Source: Cognatishimia sp. WU-CL00825 | GTDB lineage: Bacteria > Pseudomonadota > Alphaproteobacteria > Rhodobacterales > Rhodobacteraceae | Assembly: GCF_040364665.1 (NCBI RefSeq) | Contig: NZ_BAABWX010000001.1 | Location: 1,736,001-1,800,000 of the forward strand | Direction: 5' to 3' | DNA length: 64,000 nucleotides | Shown here: piece after piece, positions 26,045-35,090 of the stretch | How positions within the stretch are numbered: the first letter of the stretch is position 1 | Layout: each line of letters starts with the position of its first letter | The notes under the pieces: model-generated | What the model saw: only the letters and a program-made list of their open reading frames with translations | Told to the model about the DNA's origin: nothing | The model's database searches: none | Translations under genes and position numbers: made by a program

Positions 26045-26728
26045 ATGGCAAATAGAAAATCACCGGACAAAATCATGACCGAGCAATTCACCACAGTAGG
26101 ATCCAGCACCTATCAGCGCATCAAGCGCGACATCATTTTTGGTGAGTTGAACCCGGGCGCGAAGCTGAAACTCGCGGGTTTGAAGCAGCGCTATGAAACC
26201 AGCTCTTCCACCCTTCGCGAAACGCTGAACCGCTTGGCCAGCGAAGGCTTTGTCGAAGCGCCAGAGCAGCGAGGATTCTTCGTAACCCCAGTGTCGCGCG
26301 AAGATCTGACCGAGATCACAGAGCTACGTGTATTGCTGGAGTGCCATGCCCTAGAGCAATCCATTGAAAACGGGAACACAGATTGGGAAGGCAATCTTGT
26401 CGCAGCACACCACAAGCTCAGCACCATGGAACAGCGCATGCTGGCCGGCGACCATTCAGAAAAAGAGCTATGGAAGCGTTACGATTGGGAATTTCACCTC
26501 GCAATGATCGAGGCCTGCAATTCACAGAATCTACTGTCCCTGCACTCGACCCTGTATAACAAGTATCTGCGTTACCAAATGCTGGTTCTGACCTACCGTG
26601 GAGAGGAGGCTGTACAAGAACACAAAGCAATGTTTGACGCTGCTCTTGCACGGAACTCTCAAATGGCCAAGAGCTTACTGGAACAGCATATCCGTAAAGG
26701 TTTAGACCATACGCTCGCCGCTATGTAG
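26045..26728 (+). CDS. GntR-family transcriptional regulator with FCD domain
   Basis: The product is 227 residues. The winged helix-turn-helix covers residues 20-85: STYQRIKRDIIFGELNPGAKL is the classical GntR start and SSSTLRETLNRLASEGFVE the recognition helix region. The C-terminal FCD domain shows ITELRVLLECHALE and YDWEFHLAMIEACN, with the aspartate and histidines that usually bind metal and ligand. AAGGTG lies upstream of the ATG; an in-frame ATG at codon 11 is also possible. It is divergent from the 14-gene operon, whose inducer it probably senses. Confidence 0.9.
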   Translation: MANRKSPDKIMTEQFTTVGSSTYQRIKRDIIFGELNPGAKLKLAGLKQRYETSSSTLRETLNRLASEGFVEAPEQRGFFVTPVSREDLTEITELRVLLECHALEQSIENGNTDWEGNLVAAHHKLSTMEQRMLAGDHSEKELWKRYDWEFHLAMIEACNSQNLLSLHSTLYNKYLRYQMLVLTYRGEEAVQEHKAMFDAALARNSQMAKSLLEQHIRKGLDHTLAAM

Positions 26729-27071
26729 CAGCTACCTTCTGCAACATAGACCCGCCCGTAAGCACAGATTGTCAACCTCCCTATACCATTTTCTTACCGC
26801 AAAATGGTGATTTTGGCGCGACAAGCATGAAGTCCAAAAAATTGAGAAGCGGCATTCTATCGTACGACCAAGTTTCTAGGGGCGGTCTCCTCTAAACCAA
26901 ACTCTAGCCCCTACGCGGACTAATCATCATCACAGGATGAATTTTGAACTTCTCAGCACTTAAGGTGCGTTCTGTTGTATCGAAACACCACTACCGTTAC
27001 ACCTTGCTCCGGCTCGAGTCGGACCTCCCAACTGCCTAGACTAAATGTTAACCAAAACGCCTTGCGGATTC
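26729..27071. other. Intergenic stretch without recognisable feature
   Basis: About 340 bp separate the regulator gene from the end of the minus-strand helix-turn-helix gene. I see no gene, strong hairpin or repeat in it. Confidence 0.5.
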
Positions 27072-27959
27072 CTATGCCCTTCTAGCTAGGCCAGCTAAGA
27101 CGTTAGCCCCGCAGCGCCCACCTGTTCGGGGCGTCACTAGCTGTGATGCAATCAAATCCTCGATCTGCCGGTTGGTGATGTGGCGGCATAGAGGATGGCG
27201 CTCGTGGATCCATTCGGCAAGGCTGGCACGCCCTTTGGCTTCGGCCTCTCGCGCCTTCTCTCGGTCCGCCCTTACCTGGGCAAGCCCCTTCTCCCATCGG
27301 CGCATCTTGAACCAATTGTCCGAGAAACAGACCTTGCTGCGTGTATAGCCCTCGCTTTCCTTGGCATAGGCTTTAACCGCCTGACGCAGGTCATCGGGCT
27401 CCACACCGGCTTTCACAGCCGCTGCAATCAGGCGCAGAGTAGTCCGCCGGTCTCGGATTCTGTCTTCGGGATAGGCCGCCAAGATCTTCTCAGATTTAAG
27501 ATCTTCAACCTCCTCCGCCGCCTCGCGCCTGCGCGTAGGTGGTTTATGGATGGTTTTAGGATGGTTTGGGGTCCACGGTGAACCCCGTACCCCGTTCACC
27601 GTGGACCCCGTACCGGGTTCAGGCTGGACGGGGTTCACAGTGACCCCCGTCTCAATGTCGGGCTCTGCAGTGAGTTCGATAGCGGCCACGCGCTCCAGAA
27701 CGATGCGGTAAATGACGGTGTAGCCATTCTTGCATTGCCGTCGCCCTGTCTCGATCAGAATGCCTTCTCGCAAGAAGTCGATGATGCTGCGCTTGACCGT
27801 GCTCTCGCTGAGCTCTGTGTGGCGCTGGATCGTCCCCTTGGAACACCAGATGCCCGAACCGTCATCGCTCGCCTTGTCGGCCAGAAACATGATGATCTGC
27901 TTGCGCGCGGCGTTGCCAAAGCGGCGCTCGGCGCATTCGTTTGCAACCGCCCAGCTCAT
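27072..27959 (-). CDS. Helix-turn-helix protein of an integrated element (replication-initiator-like)
   Basis: The product is 295 residues. Residues 1-90 (MSWAVANECAERRFGNAARK, then WCSKGTIQRHTELSESTVKR) form a winged helix of the kind found in plasmid and phage replication or primase-like accessory proteins. A proline- and threonine-rich linker follows at about 105-150. A charged helical domain closes the protein. No enzymatic motif is seen. It lies 130 bp from the tRNA fragment that marks an integration boundary. Cargo of an integrated element is the best reading. Confidence 0.6.
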   Translation of the reverse strand: MSWAVANECAERRFGNAARKQIIMFLADKASDDGSGIWCSKGTIQRHTELSESTVKRSIIDFLREGILIETGRRQCKNGYTVIYRIVLERVAAIELTAEPDIETGVTVNPVQPEPGTGSTVNGVRGSPWTPNHPKTIHKPPTRRREAAEEVEDLKSEKILAAYPEDRIRDRRTTLRLIAAAVKAGVEPDDLRQAVKAYAKESEGYTRSKVCFSDNWFKMRRWEKGLAQVRADREKAREAEAKGRASLAEWIHERHPLCRHITNRQIEDLIASQLVTPRTGGRCGANVLAGLARRA

Positions 27960-28092
27960 TGAAACGCCCCATGTGGCTGAGCGGCTCCTTCTACAAAAAG
28001 GTCGTTCAATGACTTTGAAACCTTCGCTTTTTGTTCACTTTTTGTCAGCGTGTGTTTTGTACCCTTAAGTCGTTGTTTTCGCTGCCCCTCTT

Positions 28093-28142
28093 TCTGGATT
28101 GCAAATCCGTGTACACCGGTTCGATTCCGGTAGTCGCCTCCA
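28093..28142 (+). repeat. tRNA-Cys 3' half without 5' half (putative attachment site)
   Basis: The segment reads as the second half of a tRNA with a GCA anticodon. GGATTGCAAATCC forms the anticodon arm, GTACA the variable region, and CCGGTTCGATTCCGG a perfect T arm; the acceptor strand then ends GTCGCCTCCA. The 35 bases before the anticodon arm show no D arm and no acceptor partner, so this is not an intact tRNA. Sequence identity that begins at the anticodon stem and ends at CCA is the usual footprint of tyrosine-recombinase integration. A decayed integrase lies about 100 bp downstream. Confidence 0.7.
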
Positions 28143-28237
28143 TTTTAAAACAATTACTTAGATCATTCCTTCCCATGTTTGGGCCCTACCGTTTACAGGG
28201 CCGTTTACATTCTAGTGTTTTCAGACCGCGATTTGGC

Positions 28238-28921
28238 CTAATTGAGTTTGCGCGAAACAGTGTCACTTTCGTCCGGGCTAACCTGCACATAATGCTCGAT
28301 AACCTGCGCCGCGTAGCGCACCGACTACCCCATTAGCACCGCAATTTGGCGCAACGACCGATCGCCGGTCAGCAATCTTGTCGCCACTGTCCCACGCGTA
28401 TCGGACAAAGTCTTCTCGCGCCCATCGCCCCATGGGGGTAGCTGCGCTTCGCGCCGCCACTTGGTGATTTGGTTCTATGCCCAACGGGCGGTCAAAGGCC
28501 TGCCAAGCTCTGACACCAGAAGCAATTCTTGTTCCTCGGGTGTCTCTTCGATCAGTTTCTCAAGGGCTGATGTGGCGGGGATATAAGCGACCTTCCCACG
28601 TTTACTGGTCCGAAAACGAAGGCGTCTACCGTGCAGCGTGTCTTCGAATTAGTCCATTTTAACTTTTACCAAGTCAGCCCCTAGCAAGCCGGTTTCCCAT
28701 CCTGCGGTCAGAATCCTCTGCACCCATTTCGGCGCAAACTTGTTGAACTGGGCGATATTGCCACTCGTCCAGATGATCTCTGTCCGGTTCGATTGGTCGA
28801 GCTTCTTGAGCTTGTGGCAGTGGCGCTCTTCGAGCTTTCTGCAATGAGGGCGAGCTTCATTCCAATGCGCGGTTCTGAATCTCCAAAACCCGTGCGTAAT
28901 CTTCCGTGATCTCGCGCGCAT
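28238..28921 (-). pseudogene. Tyrosine integrase pseudogene (in-frame stops)
   Basis: One continuous minus-strand frame translates as a site-specific recombinase interrupted by three stop codons. Before the first stop (28649-28651) is TEIIWTSGNIAQFNKFAP, then VQRILTAGWETGLLGADL. After it come GRRLRFRTSKRGKVAYIPAT and ELLLVSELGRPLTARWA, a second stop, then TLSDTRGTVATRLLTGD, RQIAVLMG, a third stop where tryptophan is expected, and SVRYAAQVIEHYVQV. This order matches the catalytic domain of integrases of the MGWS.R.AA.VIE.Y type. No frameshift is needed downstream of 28921. The N-terminal domain is not traceable with confidence. Confidence 0.75.
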
Positions 28922-29037
28922 GTTCTAAGACCTAGCGTCGCTCCTTATCCGTAAGCATCCGGTCTTGGGTCGTGCTGCTCTGATGCATCATAGAGTGTGC
29001 TGATAGTGTCCACCCTTGATAGTGGACATCTTGAGGG

Positions 29038-29120
29038 TTGATATGGCGGGACAAAAGACAGAAGAAACGGTTCTGGTCGGATGAGGAGAAGGTGCCGATC
29101 TGCGCGCAAATATGCGCACC
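29038..29120 (+). pseudogene. Transposase OrfA fragment (IS66/IS2-like)
   Basis: The short frame DKRQKKRFWSDEEKVPICAQ resembles the N-terminus of IS66/IS2-type OrfA helix-turn-helix proteins (KRRWSDDEKR.IC.QT). After about 25 codons the similarity ends. An inverted repeat, TGTCCAC at 29007-29013 and GTGGACA at 29022-29028, lies just upstream. This is a remnant only, consistent with decay of the island around 28 kb. Confidence 0.4.
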
Positions 29121-29378
29121 GAGGCTTGCAATACGACGGCTGTCGAAAATTACAGAAACACGTATTTTTTTACCGACCTTAACCTCTGCACTCGGAAAGT
29201 TACGATCAGGAATGGTCTAGGGAAACTAATTGTAACTAATGCTCCCCGAATCCTAACGCTGTGGTGTTGCACCTTCAGATACTGAACACGAAGCGAAGCT
29301 AGGCCAGTATGCTCTTTAGGTTCAAAGGCCGCTAAATCGGCAAAGCGCCGCGACGTCGCTGATTTTCCACCTACACAT

Positions 29379-29413
29379 TTCTATTTAATAGAATATGATT
29401 CCATTAAATAGAA
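29379..29413. promoter_or_regulatory. Tandem IclR-type operators before the aldehyde dehydrogenase
   Basis: TTCTATTTAATAGAA at 29379-29393 is a perfect 7-1-7 palindrome. TTCCATTAAATAGAA at 29399-29413 is the same motif with one mismatch. Their centres are exactly 20 bp apart, two helical turns, and the second ends just before the ribosome site of the gene. The same paired layout occurs at 36181-36215 and 45299-45333. The likely binder is the IclR regulator at 32298-33092. Confidence 0.65.
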
Positions 29414-29426
29414 TTTGGAGGACTCT

Positions 29427-30890
29427 GTGAAGCATTCCCAACCGCAAAGCGGCCTGTTTATCGATGGCGCATGGTGCCCGGCCGGTTCAACTTTCCAATC
29501 AGTTGCGCCACATGATCAACGGACCGTGGCCGATGTCGCAAACGCAACAATCGCCGATACCCAAAACGCGATTGCAGCGGCACATCGTGCGTTTAGCACC
29601 TGGTCGCAGACCTCTTACGCAGAACGCGCAGGGTTGCTGCTACGTGCCGCTGATATCTGGGAAGCCCGCAAAGCTGACTATGTGGCGTTGCAACACAAAG
29701 AATGTGGCAGCACCCTAGCAAAGGCCTATTATGAAGCCGCCAATGTCTCCGAAATTTTCCGTACCGCCGCCGCAATGTGTTATGCGCCAACGGGCCACAT
29801 TTTACCTTCAAAACTGGGCAAACACTCGACAGCGGTACGCGTTCCAATTGGCCCGATCACTGTCATCAGCCCATGGAACTTTTCTGGCATCTTGACCGCG
29901 CGCGGCTTTGCCTTTGCATTGGCTGCTGGCAATACCATTGTTCTTAAACCTTCCGAAGAAACCCCCATTACAGGCGGCGTATTCTTTGCAGAGGTTATGC
30001 AAGCCGCAGGCACTCCCGAGGGTGTTTTCAACCTCATCACGTGTGACCGTAATGGCGTGGCCCAAATTGGGGACCTGCTTGTTAACGATCCACGCATCGC
30101 TGGCGTCTCGTTTACCGGGTCGACCAATGTCGGGCGTCAAATTGCATCAAGATGCGGTCACATGCTTAAAAAGTGCTGCTTAGAACTGGGCGGTAAGGAC
30201 AATCTAATCATTCGCCAAGATGCGGATATGGACCGGGCGCTAAACGCAGCGACCTTCGGCGCGTTTTTCCACCAAGGCCAGATTTGCATGTCAGTTGAAC
30301 GCATTCTGGTGCACGTTTCCTTGTACCAAGAATTCCTCGCTAAGTTCAAAGAGCGCACAGCAAAGATCACTTATGGCGATCCAACTGTCGCCACAAATGC
30401 GATCGGCCCATTGATCAACGCGCAACAAGTGCGGCGCATTCAGGCGCAGCTTGACGATGCGATTGCCAAGGGCGCAACATTAGAAACTGGCGGCACCACC
30501 GAAGGCAACTACTTCGCCCCCACTATCCTGACAGGCGTCACACGAGAGATGGAAATCTATGGTGATGAAACCTTTGGCCCAGTCGTTCCCGTCTTGAAAT
30601 TCAGCGACGATGCCCAAGCGGTTGAGCTGGCAAACGACACCGCCTTTGGCCTATCTGCGGGTATTATCTCCGCCGATGAAGAGGCCGCGCTGGCTGTCGC
30701 CGCACAACTAAAAACGGGCATGTGTCACATCAATGATTCATCTGTAAACGATGAACCTCATGTCCCTTTTGGTGGGTCCAAAGATTCAGGCGTCGGACGT
30801 CATGGCGGACAATGGTCGATGGAAACCTTCACCGAAACCCGTTGGATTACCTGCGAACGGGGTGGGCGTCAGTATCCTCCGGGGTTCTAA
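29427..30890 (+). CDS. Aldehyde dehydrogenase, aromatic/benzaldehyde-vanillin type
   Basis: The GTG at 29427 is used because GGAGG lies 5 bp upstream; the product is 487 residues. The ALDH landmarks are present: SPWNFSGILTARGFA, the NAD-binding FTGSTNVGRQIA, the general base in CLELGGKDN near residue 253, and the nucleophile in FHQGQICMSVERILVH near residue 287. The substitution pattern around the cysteine and the HVPFGGSKDSGVGRHGG end resemble benzaldehyde/vanillin dehydrogenases. It would oxidise an aldehyde to the acid with NAD(P). It is preceded by two IclR-type operators and followed by a secreted hydrolase gene. Confidence 0.85.
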   Translation: MKHSQPQSGLFIDGAWCPAGSTFQSVAPHDQRTVADVANATIADTQNAIAAAHRAFSTWSQTSYAERAGLLLRAADIWEARKADYVALQHKECGSTLAKAYYEAANVSEIFRTAAAMCYAPTGHILPSKLGKHSTAVRVPIGPITVISPWNFSGILTARGFAFALAAGNTIVLKPSEETPITGGVFFAEVMQAAGTPEGVFNLITCDRNGVAQIGDLLVNDPRIAGVSFTGSTNVGRQIASRCGHMLKKCCLELGGKDNLIIRQDADMDRALNAATFGAFFHQGQICMSVERILVHVSLYQEFLAKFKERTAKITYGDPTVATNAIGPLINAQQVRRIQAQLDDAIAKGATLETGGTTEGNYFAPTILTGVTREMEIYGDETFGPVVPVLKFSDDAQAVELANDTAFGLSAGIISADEEAALAVAAQLKTGMCHINDSSVNDEPHVPFGGSKDSGVGRHGGQWSMETFTETRWITCERGGRQYPPGF

Positions 30891-30933
30891 TTCGCCTTCG
30901 CCATTCAGTCGTCGTTTAATAAGGAATATTTTT

Positions 30934-32262
30934 ATGCTCCGATCCATTTTCTTCGCGGCCACAGTTGTCGTCGGCAGCGCTGCGATTGCAGAGAACCGCA
31001 TCGACACACAATTGCCAAACGCACCGGAACTTGCCGCCTACGGCTCCCATACTGTCGGCGTGCGCACGCTTGAACTGACCAACCCCGATCAGGTTGACGT
31101 TCTGGCGCTGGACGCTATGAGTGAAAAGCCCAAGACACTGCCGCGCTACGATCGTACCCTGACCGTCGAAATATGGTACCCCACTGCACAAGACGCGGCT
31201 GGGGATACCGCAGTGCAAGCCTTTCTGCGTGATGGTAAAACCAAAGTCACACTAACGGGCCAAGCCATACGCGACGCAGCGGCCTCTGACGAAACCTATC
31301 CTTTGGTTGTCATGTCGCACGGTTGGCCTGGAAACCGGTTCCTCTTGTCACACCTTGCTGAAAACATCGCCTCCAAAGGTTATGTGGTTGCCTCAATCGA
31401 CCACCTAGAATCCACCTACCGCACATTTCAGGTGTCCGACCAATACTTTGCGAGCTTTGGCTCAACCCTTGTGAACCGTCCGCAAGACCAGATCTTTGTT
31501 ATCGACGCAATCGAAGCCCTCGCCCAAGATGAAAACTCTTTTCTGAGCGACCTGGTCAATACATCTAATTCTGCGTTGGTCGGGTATTCTATGGGCGGCT
31601 ATGGCGCGATTGTGAATGCAGGGGGTAGTGTGACGCAAACCGCTGTTGAACTGCCATTTGGCGCAAGACATGGTGCTTTGTCTGTACATCAGCGTGACAG
31701 CGCAGATTACATTACTGCCCCCGATCCACGTGTGAAAACGATTGTCGCGATTGCACCATGGGGTCAAACCATGGGCGTTTGGGACAGTGACACTCTTAAA
31801 GGTATCTCTATTCCAACCTTGTTTGTGGCAGGCTCTCAGGATGACGTGTCTGGCTATGAAAGCGGCGTACGCAAAATGTGGCAAAACTGCGTAAAGTCTG
31901 ATCGCGCGTTGCTGACATTTAACCATGCCAATCACAATGCTGCCGCGCCAATTCCAGTTCCGTCCGAAGCCCTAGCGTTGGATCAGGCAAACGGATCAGA
32001 CATCAGCGATCATTATATGGATGCGGTTTGGGATACAGCACGGATGAACAACATCCTGCAACACTTCGTCACCGCTTGGCTAGGCCAAGAGCTGAAACAA
32101 GAGGCCGACAAAGCGGCGTATTTAGATTTGATTGCAGAATCAGATGCTGGCGTGTGGTCCATGGGCGAGGACGATAAAGCAACTGCACAGCATACCTATT
32201 GGAAAGGGTTCTCAAAACGCTGGGCCAAAGGCCTGCGCTTTGAACGACTAGCAGCTGAATAA
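30934..32262 (+). CDS. Secreted alpha/beta hydrolase, dienelactone-hydrolase/PAF-acetylhydrolase-like
   Basis: The ATG at 30934 gives 442 residues beginning with a signal peptide (MLRSIFFAATVVVGSAAIA, cleaved near residue 19); AAGGA lies upstream. Earlier in-frame starts lie inside the aldehyde dehydrogenase gene and are not credible. The fold shows PLVVMSHGWPGNRFLL (oxyanion region), the nucleophile elbow GYSMGG near residue 219, a later aspartate in FVAGSQDDVSG and a histidine in TFNHANHNAAAP. It is probably a periplasmic or outer-surface esterase that frees an acid or aldehyde for import and oxidation. It lies 43 bp after the aldehyde dehydrogenase and ends at a terminator. Confidence 0.78.
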   Translation: MLRSIFFAATVVVGSAAIAENRIDTQLPNAPELAAYGSHTVGVRTLELTNPDQVDVLALDAMSEKPKTLPRYDRTLTVEIWYPTAQDAAGDTAVQAFLRDGKTKVTLTGQAIRDAAASDETYPLVVMSHGWPGNRFLLSHLAENIASKGYVVASIDHLESTYRTFQVSDQYFASFGSTLVNRPQDQIFVIDAIEALAQDENSFLSDLVNTSNSALVGYSMGGYGAIVNAGGSVTQTAVELPFGARHGALSVHQRDSADYITAPDPRVKTIVAIAPWGQTMGVWDSDTLKGISIPTLFVAGSQDDVSGYESGVRKMWQNCVKSDRALLTFNHANHNAAAPIPVPSEALALDQANGSDISDHYMDAVWDTARMNNILQHFVTAWLGQELKQEADKAAYLDLIAESDAGVWSMGEDDKATAQHTYWKGFSKRWAKGLRFERLAAE

Positions 32263-32267
32263 TACAA

Positions 32268-32299
32268 AAGAAAAGGCGCTGGTTTCAGCGCCTTTTCTT
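32268..32299. terminator. Bidirectional intrinsic terminator
   Basis: AAGAAAAGGCGCT at 32268-32280 pairs perfectly with AGCGCCTTTTCTT at 32287-32299 around a 6-base loop. The flanking A and T runs allow use in both directions. It separates the convergent hydrolase gene (stop at 32262) and the iclR gene (stop at 32298, inside the stem). Confidence 0.85.
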
Positions 32300-33092
32300 A
32301 AACGCCTTCAACAACAGAAAACGGTTGGCCCGTTGCAACACACAACGCTCTGACCGCTTCTGCCAATGCAGGGCCAACGGTTTCAACAATCGCGGTTTCG
32401 CTTAATGTCTCAGACGCAGCACCACACAGAATAGAAACCGGCTCGCCGAATTCAGACGGACGATAGGGCGCAGCAATCGCATTGATAGATTGTGTAAACC
32501 GTTGCTCGCCACTGATCAAAGCATAACCTTTGGACACGATTGAATCACGTGCTGCCTTATGAAAATCAGCTAGGTGCGGGGCATCAATTTCGGGCAGCTT
32601 ATCCTTAAGCGATCCCAGTTCTGCCTTCGATAGCGCCCCAATAAAGCTGGCTCCTGTCGAAGAGCTAAGCATTGGCATACGATATCCAACATCAAGCCAG
32701 ATCGTCGGCGACCGAACAGGGCGCCACGTCTTAACCATCAACATCTCACCGTCGTCTTGCAGTGCCACGCCCACCAATGCGGATGTTTCATCCGCAAGCT
32801 TCTGCATAATTGGTCCAGCAATATCGACAAATGCAAACGACGCTGCGGCAATATTCCCAAGGGCCAAAGACGCAGGCCCTAAGCGATAGCGTTCGTGGTG
32901 GCGCCCATGAGACAAGTACCCCAAAGCACACAGTGTAAATGTAAGCCGCGAAATGGTTGAGCGCGGTATGCCCGTGCGCTCAGACAATTCCATGTTTGTC
33001 AGCCCGTTATCAGTGGGACGAAAGGCCCGCAGAATATTTAATCCGCGGGCCAACGTATTGGCAAATCGTTTGTCGTCCGTCAGTTGCGTCAT
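32298..33092 (-). CDS. IclR-family transcriptional regulator (regulon B)
   Basis: The ATG at 33092 gives 264 residues beginning MTQLTDDKRFANTLARGLNI. The winged helix-turn-helix spans residues 10-75 (TNMELSERTGIPRSTISRL is the recognition part). The effector domain runs from about residue 85, with VGVALQDDGEMLMVKTW and MPMLSSSTGASFIGAL typical of IclR ligand pockets. It is placed between the aldehyde dehydrogenase/hydrolase pair and the TRAP genes. Paired operators at three promoters nearby suggest that it controls all of them. The effector is unknown, probably the transported or aldehyde-derived acid. Confidence 0.88.
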   Translation of the reverse strand: MTQLTDDKRFANTLARGLNILRAFRPTDNGLTNMELSERTGIPRSTISRLTFTLCALGYLSHGRHHERYRLGPASLALGNIAAASFAFVDIAGPIMQKLADETSALVGVALQDDGEMLMVKTWRPVRSPTIWLDVGYRMPMLSSSTGASFIGALSKAELGSLKDKLPEIDAPHLADFHKAARDSIVSKGYALISGEQRFTQSINAIAAPYRPSEFGEPVSILCGAASETLSETAIVETVGPALAEAVRALCVATGQPFSVVEGV

Positions 33093-33157
33093 GCGGTACA
33101 ATTATCTCAAGTGTTAAATTATTCCGTATAGAAAGCACTATTTGCATTAAATCGCAA

Positions 33158-34498
33158 TCACTTGACGGCTTGTGACAACACCAATGATATCCAAGGGAAC
33201 GAGATGATTAAATAAAGCACAACGATATCCGCACAAAGGAAACGCCAGATGCCCGAAAAGATCATCCCGACCGGCGCGGTTTTACCCACAACATTGGAAA
33301 GAACAAAGACGTTCAAACCAACTGGCGGCGTGATCAATCCGATTTCAAGCAGCTTAACCACAACAACGCCGAACCAAATCAGGTTCATATCATAGGCTTC
33401 CACCAACGGCAGCATCAATGGCAAGGTCAGAACCATAATCCCAATCGGATCAAGGAACATGCCCAGCACCAAATAGGCCGCACAAATTGCCAACAACAAT
33501 GTTGTTTGTGACAGTTCAGCTGCACTGACCGCATCTACCAGCGCCGGCGCCATACCTGTTAGGGCAATCGCCGCCACAAAAATCTTGGCACCCGCCGCAA
33601 CAATAAAAATCGCTGAGGTTTGCAAACATGTTTCGCGTACCGCCTCCCAAGTGTCTTTGATCGTCAGCTTACGGCTTGCAAAGCCAGTGGCTGTGGTAAC
33701 GACCACACTTACAGCTGCAGCAGCTGTTGCGGTGAAAAAGCCACCATAGATGCCTACAACAACGATCAAAAAGATCATCAAGGCTGGCCAGGCTGACCGC
33801 GCCGCCGCCATCTTTTCCCTAAACGGAATGGCTTCGCCACGCTCTGGCACGACCTTTGGGTTGACCCACATCCAGACCCAGATCGTCAGGGTAAAACCAG
33901 CCAAGGTCAGCAAACCCGGCAAAACGCCCGCAAGGAATAGTTTGTTGATCGAGGTCTCGGTAAAGATCGCGTAGATAATGAACAGAACACTCGGCGGGAT
34001 CAAAGATCCCATCGTGCCACCTGCAGCAACACTGGCAGTCGCCAGCCGTGGGTCATACCCTAGTCGCATCATCTCGGGCGTACAGATTTTACCCATAGTC
34101 GACGCACAAGCGATGCTTGATCCAGTGATGGCCGAAAAGCCACCGCAGCCAACAATAGAGGCCACCGCAACGCCACCCCGCTGACGCATCATCCATACTT
34201 TGGCAGCATCATAAACAGCCGTGGTGATTCCCGCGCGATAAGCGATGTTCCCTAAGGCCACAAAGAGCGGGATCATCGAAAGGTCAAACGTATGCACCAA
34301 ATCAAAAGAATTCGAGAACACCAAAGAGGCGGTCGCTCGAAACGCGCGTTCGGGCAAAAAAGTACCTGTACGGAACGCGAAAATTGTAAACGCGGCTAAA
34401 GTGGCGATCCCGATCAGGGAAAATGCGATCGGCACGCGCATTGCCAGCAAAACCAGCATAATGCCGAACGCGATCAGACCAATGGTTGCAGGATCCAT
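33158..34498 (-). CDS. dctM: TRAP transporter large permease subunit (DctM)
   Basis: The product is 446 residues and strongly hydrophobic, with the DctM landmarks GCGGFSAITGSSIACASTMGK, SVAAGGTMGSLIPPSVLFII and IGLITPPVGLNVFVLSNV. It is the last gene of the second P-Q-M set and follows the small subunit after 40 bp. It should energise uptake of a carboxylate or similar compound by the sodium gradient. It is clearly distinct in sequence from the DctM at 21.8-23.1 kb, so the two transporters are not a recent duplication. Confidence 0.92.
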   Translation of the reverse strand: MDPATIGLIAFGIMLVLLAMRVPIAFSLIGIATLAAFTIFAFRTGTFLPERAFRATASLVFSNSFDLVHTFDLSMIPLFVALGNIAYRAGITTAVYDAAKVWMMRQRGGVAVASIVGCGGFSAITGSSIACASTMGKICTPEMMRLGYDPRLATASVAAGGTMGSLIPPSVLFIIYAIFTETSINKLFLAGVLPGLLTLAGFTLTIWVWMWVNPKVVPERGEAIPFREKMAAARSAWPALMIFLIVVVGIYGGFFTATAAAAVSVVVTTATGFASRKLTIKDTWEAVRETCLQTSAIFIVAAGAKIFVAAIALTGMAPALVDAVSAAELSQTTLLLAICAAYLVLGMFLDPIGIMVLTLPLMLPLVEAYDMNLIWFGVVVVKLLEIGLITPPVGLNVFVLSNVVGKTAPVGMIFSGIWRFLCADIVVLYLIISFPWISLVLSQAVK

Positions 34499-34538
34499 GA
34501 CGCCCTCTTGAGTTGCAAATTAACGGATTAGGGATTGA

Positions 34539-35030
34539 TTAGGACAGATCTAGCTGACCCTTGGTGACGATCGTGTGGATGTCTTGGAAAACCATAATCA
34601 CAAGACGGATCCAACACAGCAGAATACCCATGACAAAGGCCAGACGGCCCGGCCATTGCGGCAATCCAAGATCGCCGTAAAACTCACTGCCGATGCGCAT
34701 TTGGTGCATCAGGTCTTTGTAGCCAGAAAGGATCATTGGCAGCAGAGCCAAAACAGCGAAAACCGTGCCAAAAACAATAAACCAGCTCACCAATCTAGGC
34801 GGCAGTTTATTGGTGACGAATTCCACAGAAATATGCGCCCGTTGCGCCGTCGCTGCCGCCAGTGGCATCAGAATGGCAACAACCATCAACTCACGCACAA
34901 TGATAACAGTATCAGGCACTGACACGTTGAATAGGTTCAGTGAAACCACATCAAAAAAGATCATCAACGCAAGGACGACAACGGCCATAGTGGCCACATC
35001 CAAAAATAAGCTCTCCAAGCGACGCATCAT
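34539..35030 (-). CDS. dctQ: TRAP transporter small permease subunit (DctQ)
   Basis: The ATG at 35030 is used (MMRRLESLFLDVATMAVVVL), because AAGGAAA lies upstream and the longer frame crosses into non-coding DNA. The product is 163 residues with four membrane segments and the DctQ-type sequence TAQRAHISVEFVTNKLPP. It lies 60 bp after dctP and 40 bp before dctM. Confidence 0.88.
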   Translation of the reverse strand: MMRRLESLFLDVATMAVVVLALMIFFDVVSLNLFNVSVPDTVIIVRELMVVAILMPLAAATAQRAHISVEFVTNKLPPRLVSWFIVFGTVFAVLALLPMILSGYKDLMHQMRIGSEFYGDLGLPQWPGRLAFVMGILLCWIRLVIMVFQDIHTIVTKGQLDLS

Positions 35031-35090
35031 GTTTCCTTTCCGATGGCAAGTTGGGCCCGCCCCCAATGACACGGGCCCAATGCTGATAAG

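Noticed and set aside
28058-28142. An intact tRNA-Cys gene
   Set aside because: The anticodon arm, T arm and 3' end are present, but the preceding 35 bases have no D arm and no pairing for the acceptor strand.
30751-30933. An N-terminal extension of the secreted hydrolase
   Set aside because: The extension overlaps the end of the aldehyde dehydrogenase gene and would hide a clear signal peptide beginning at 30934.
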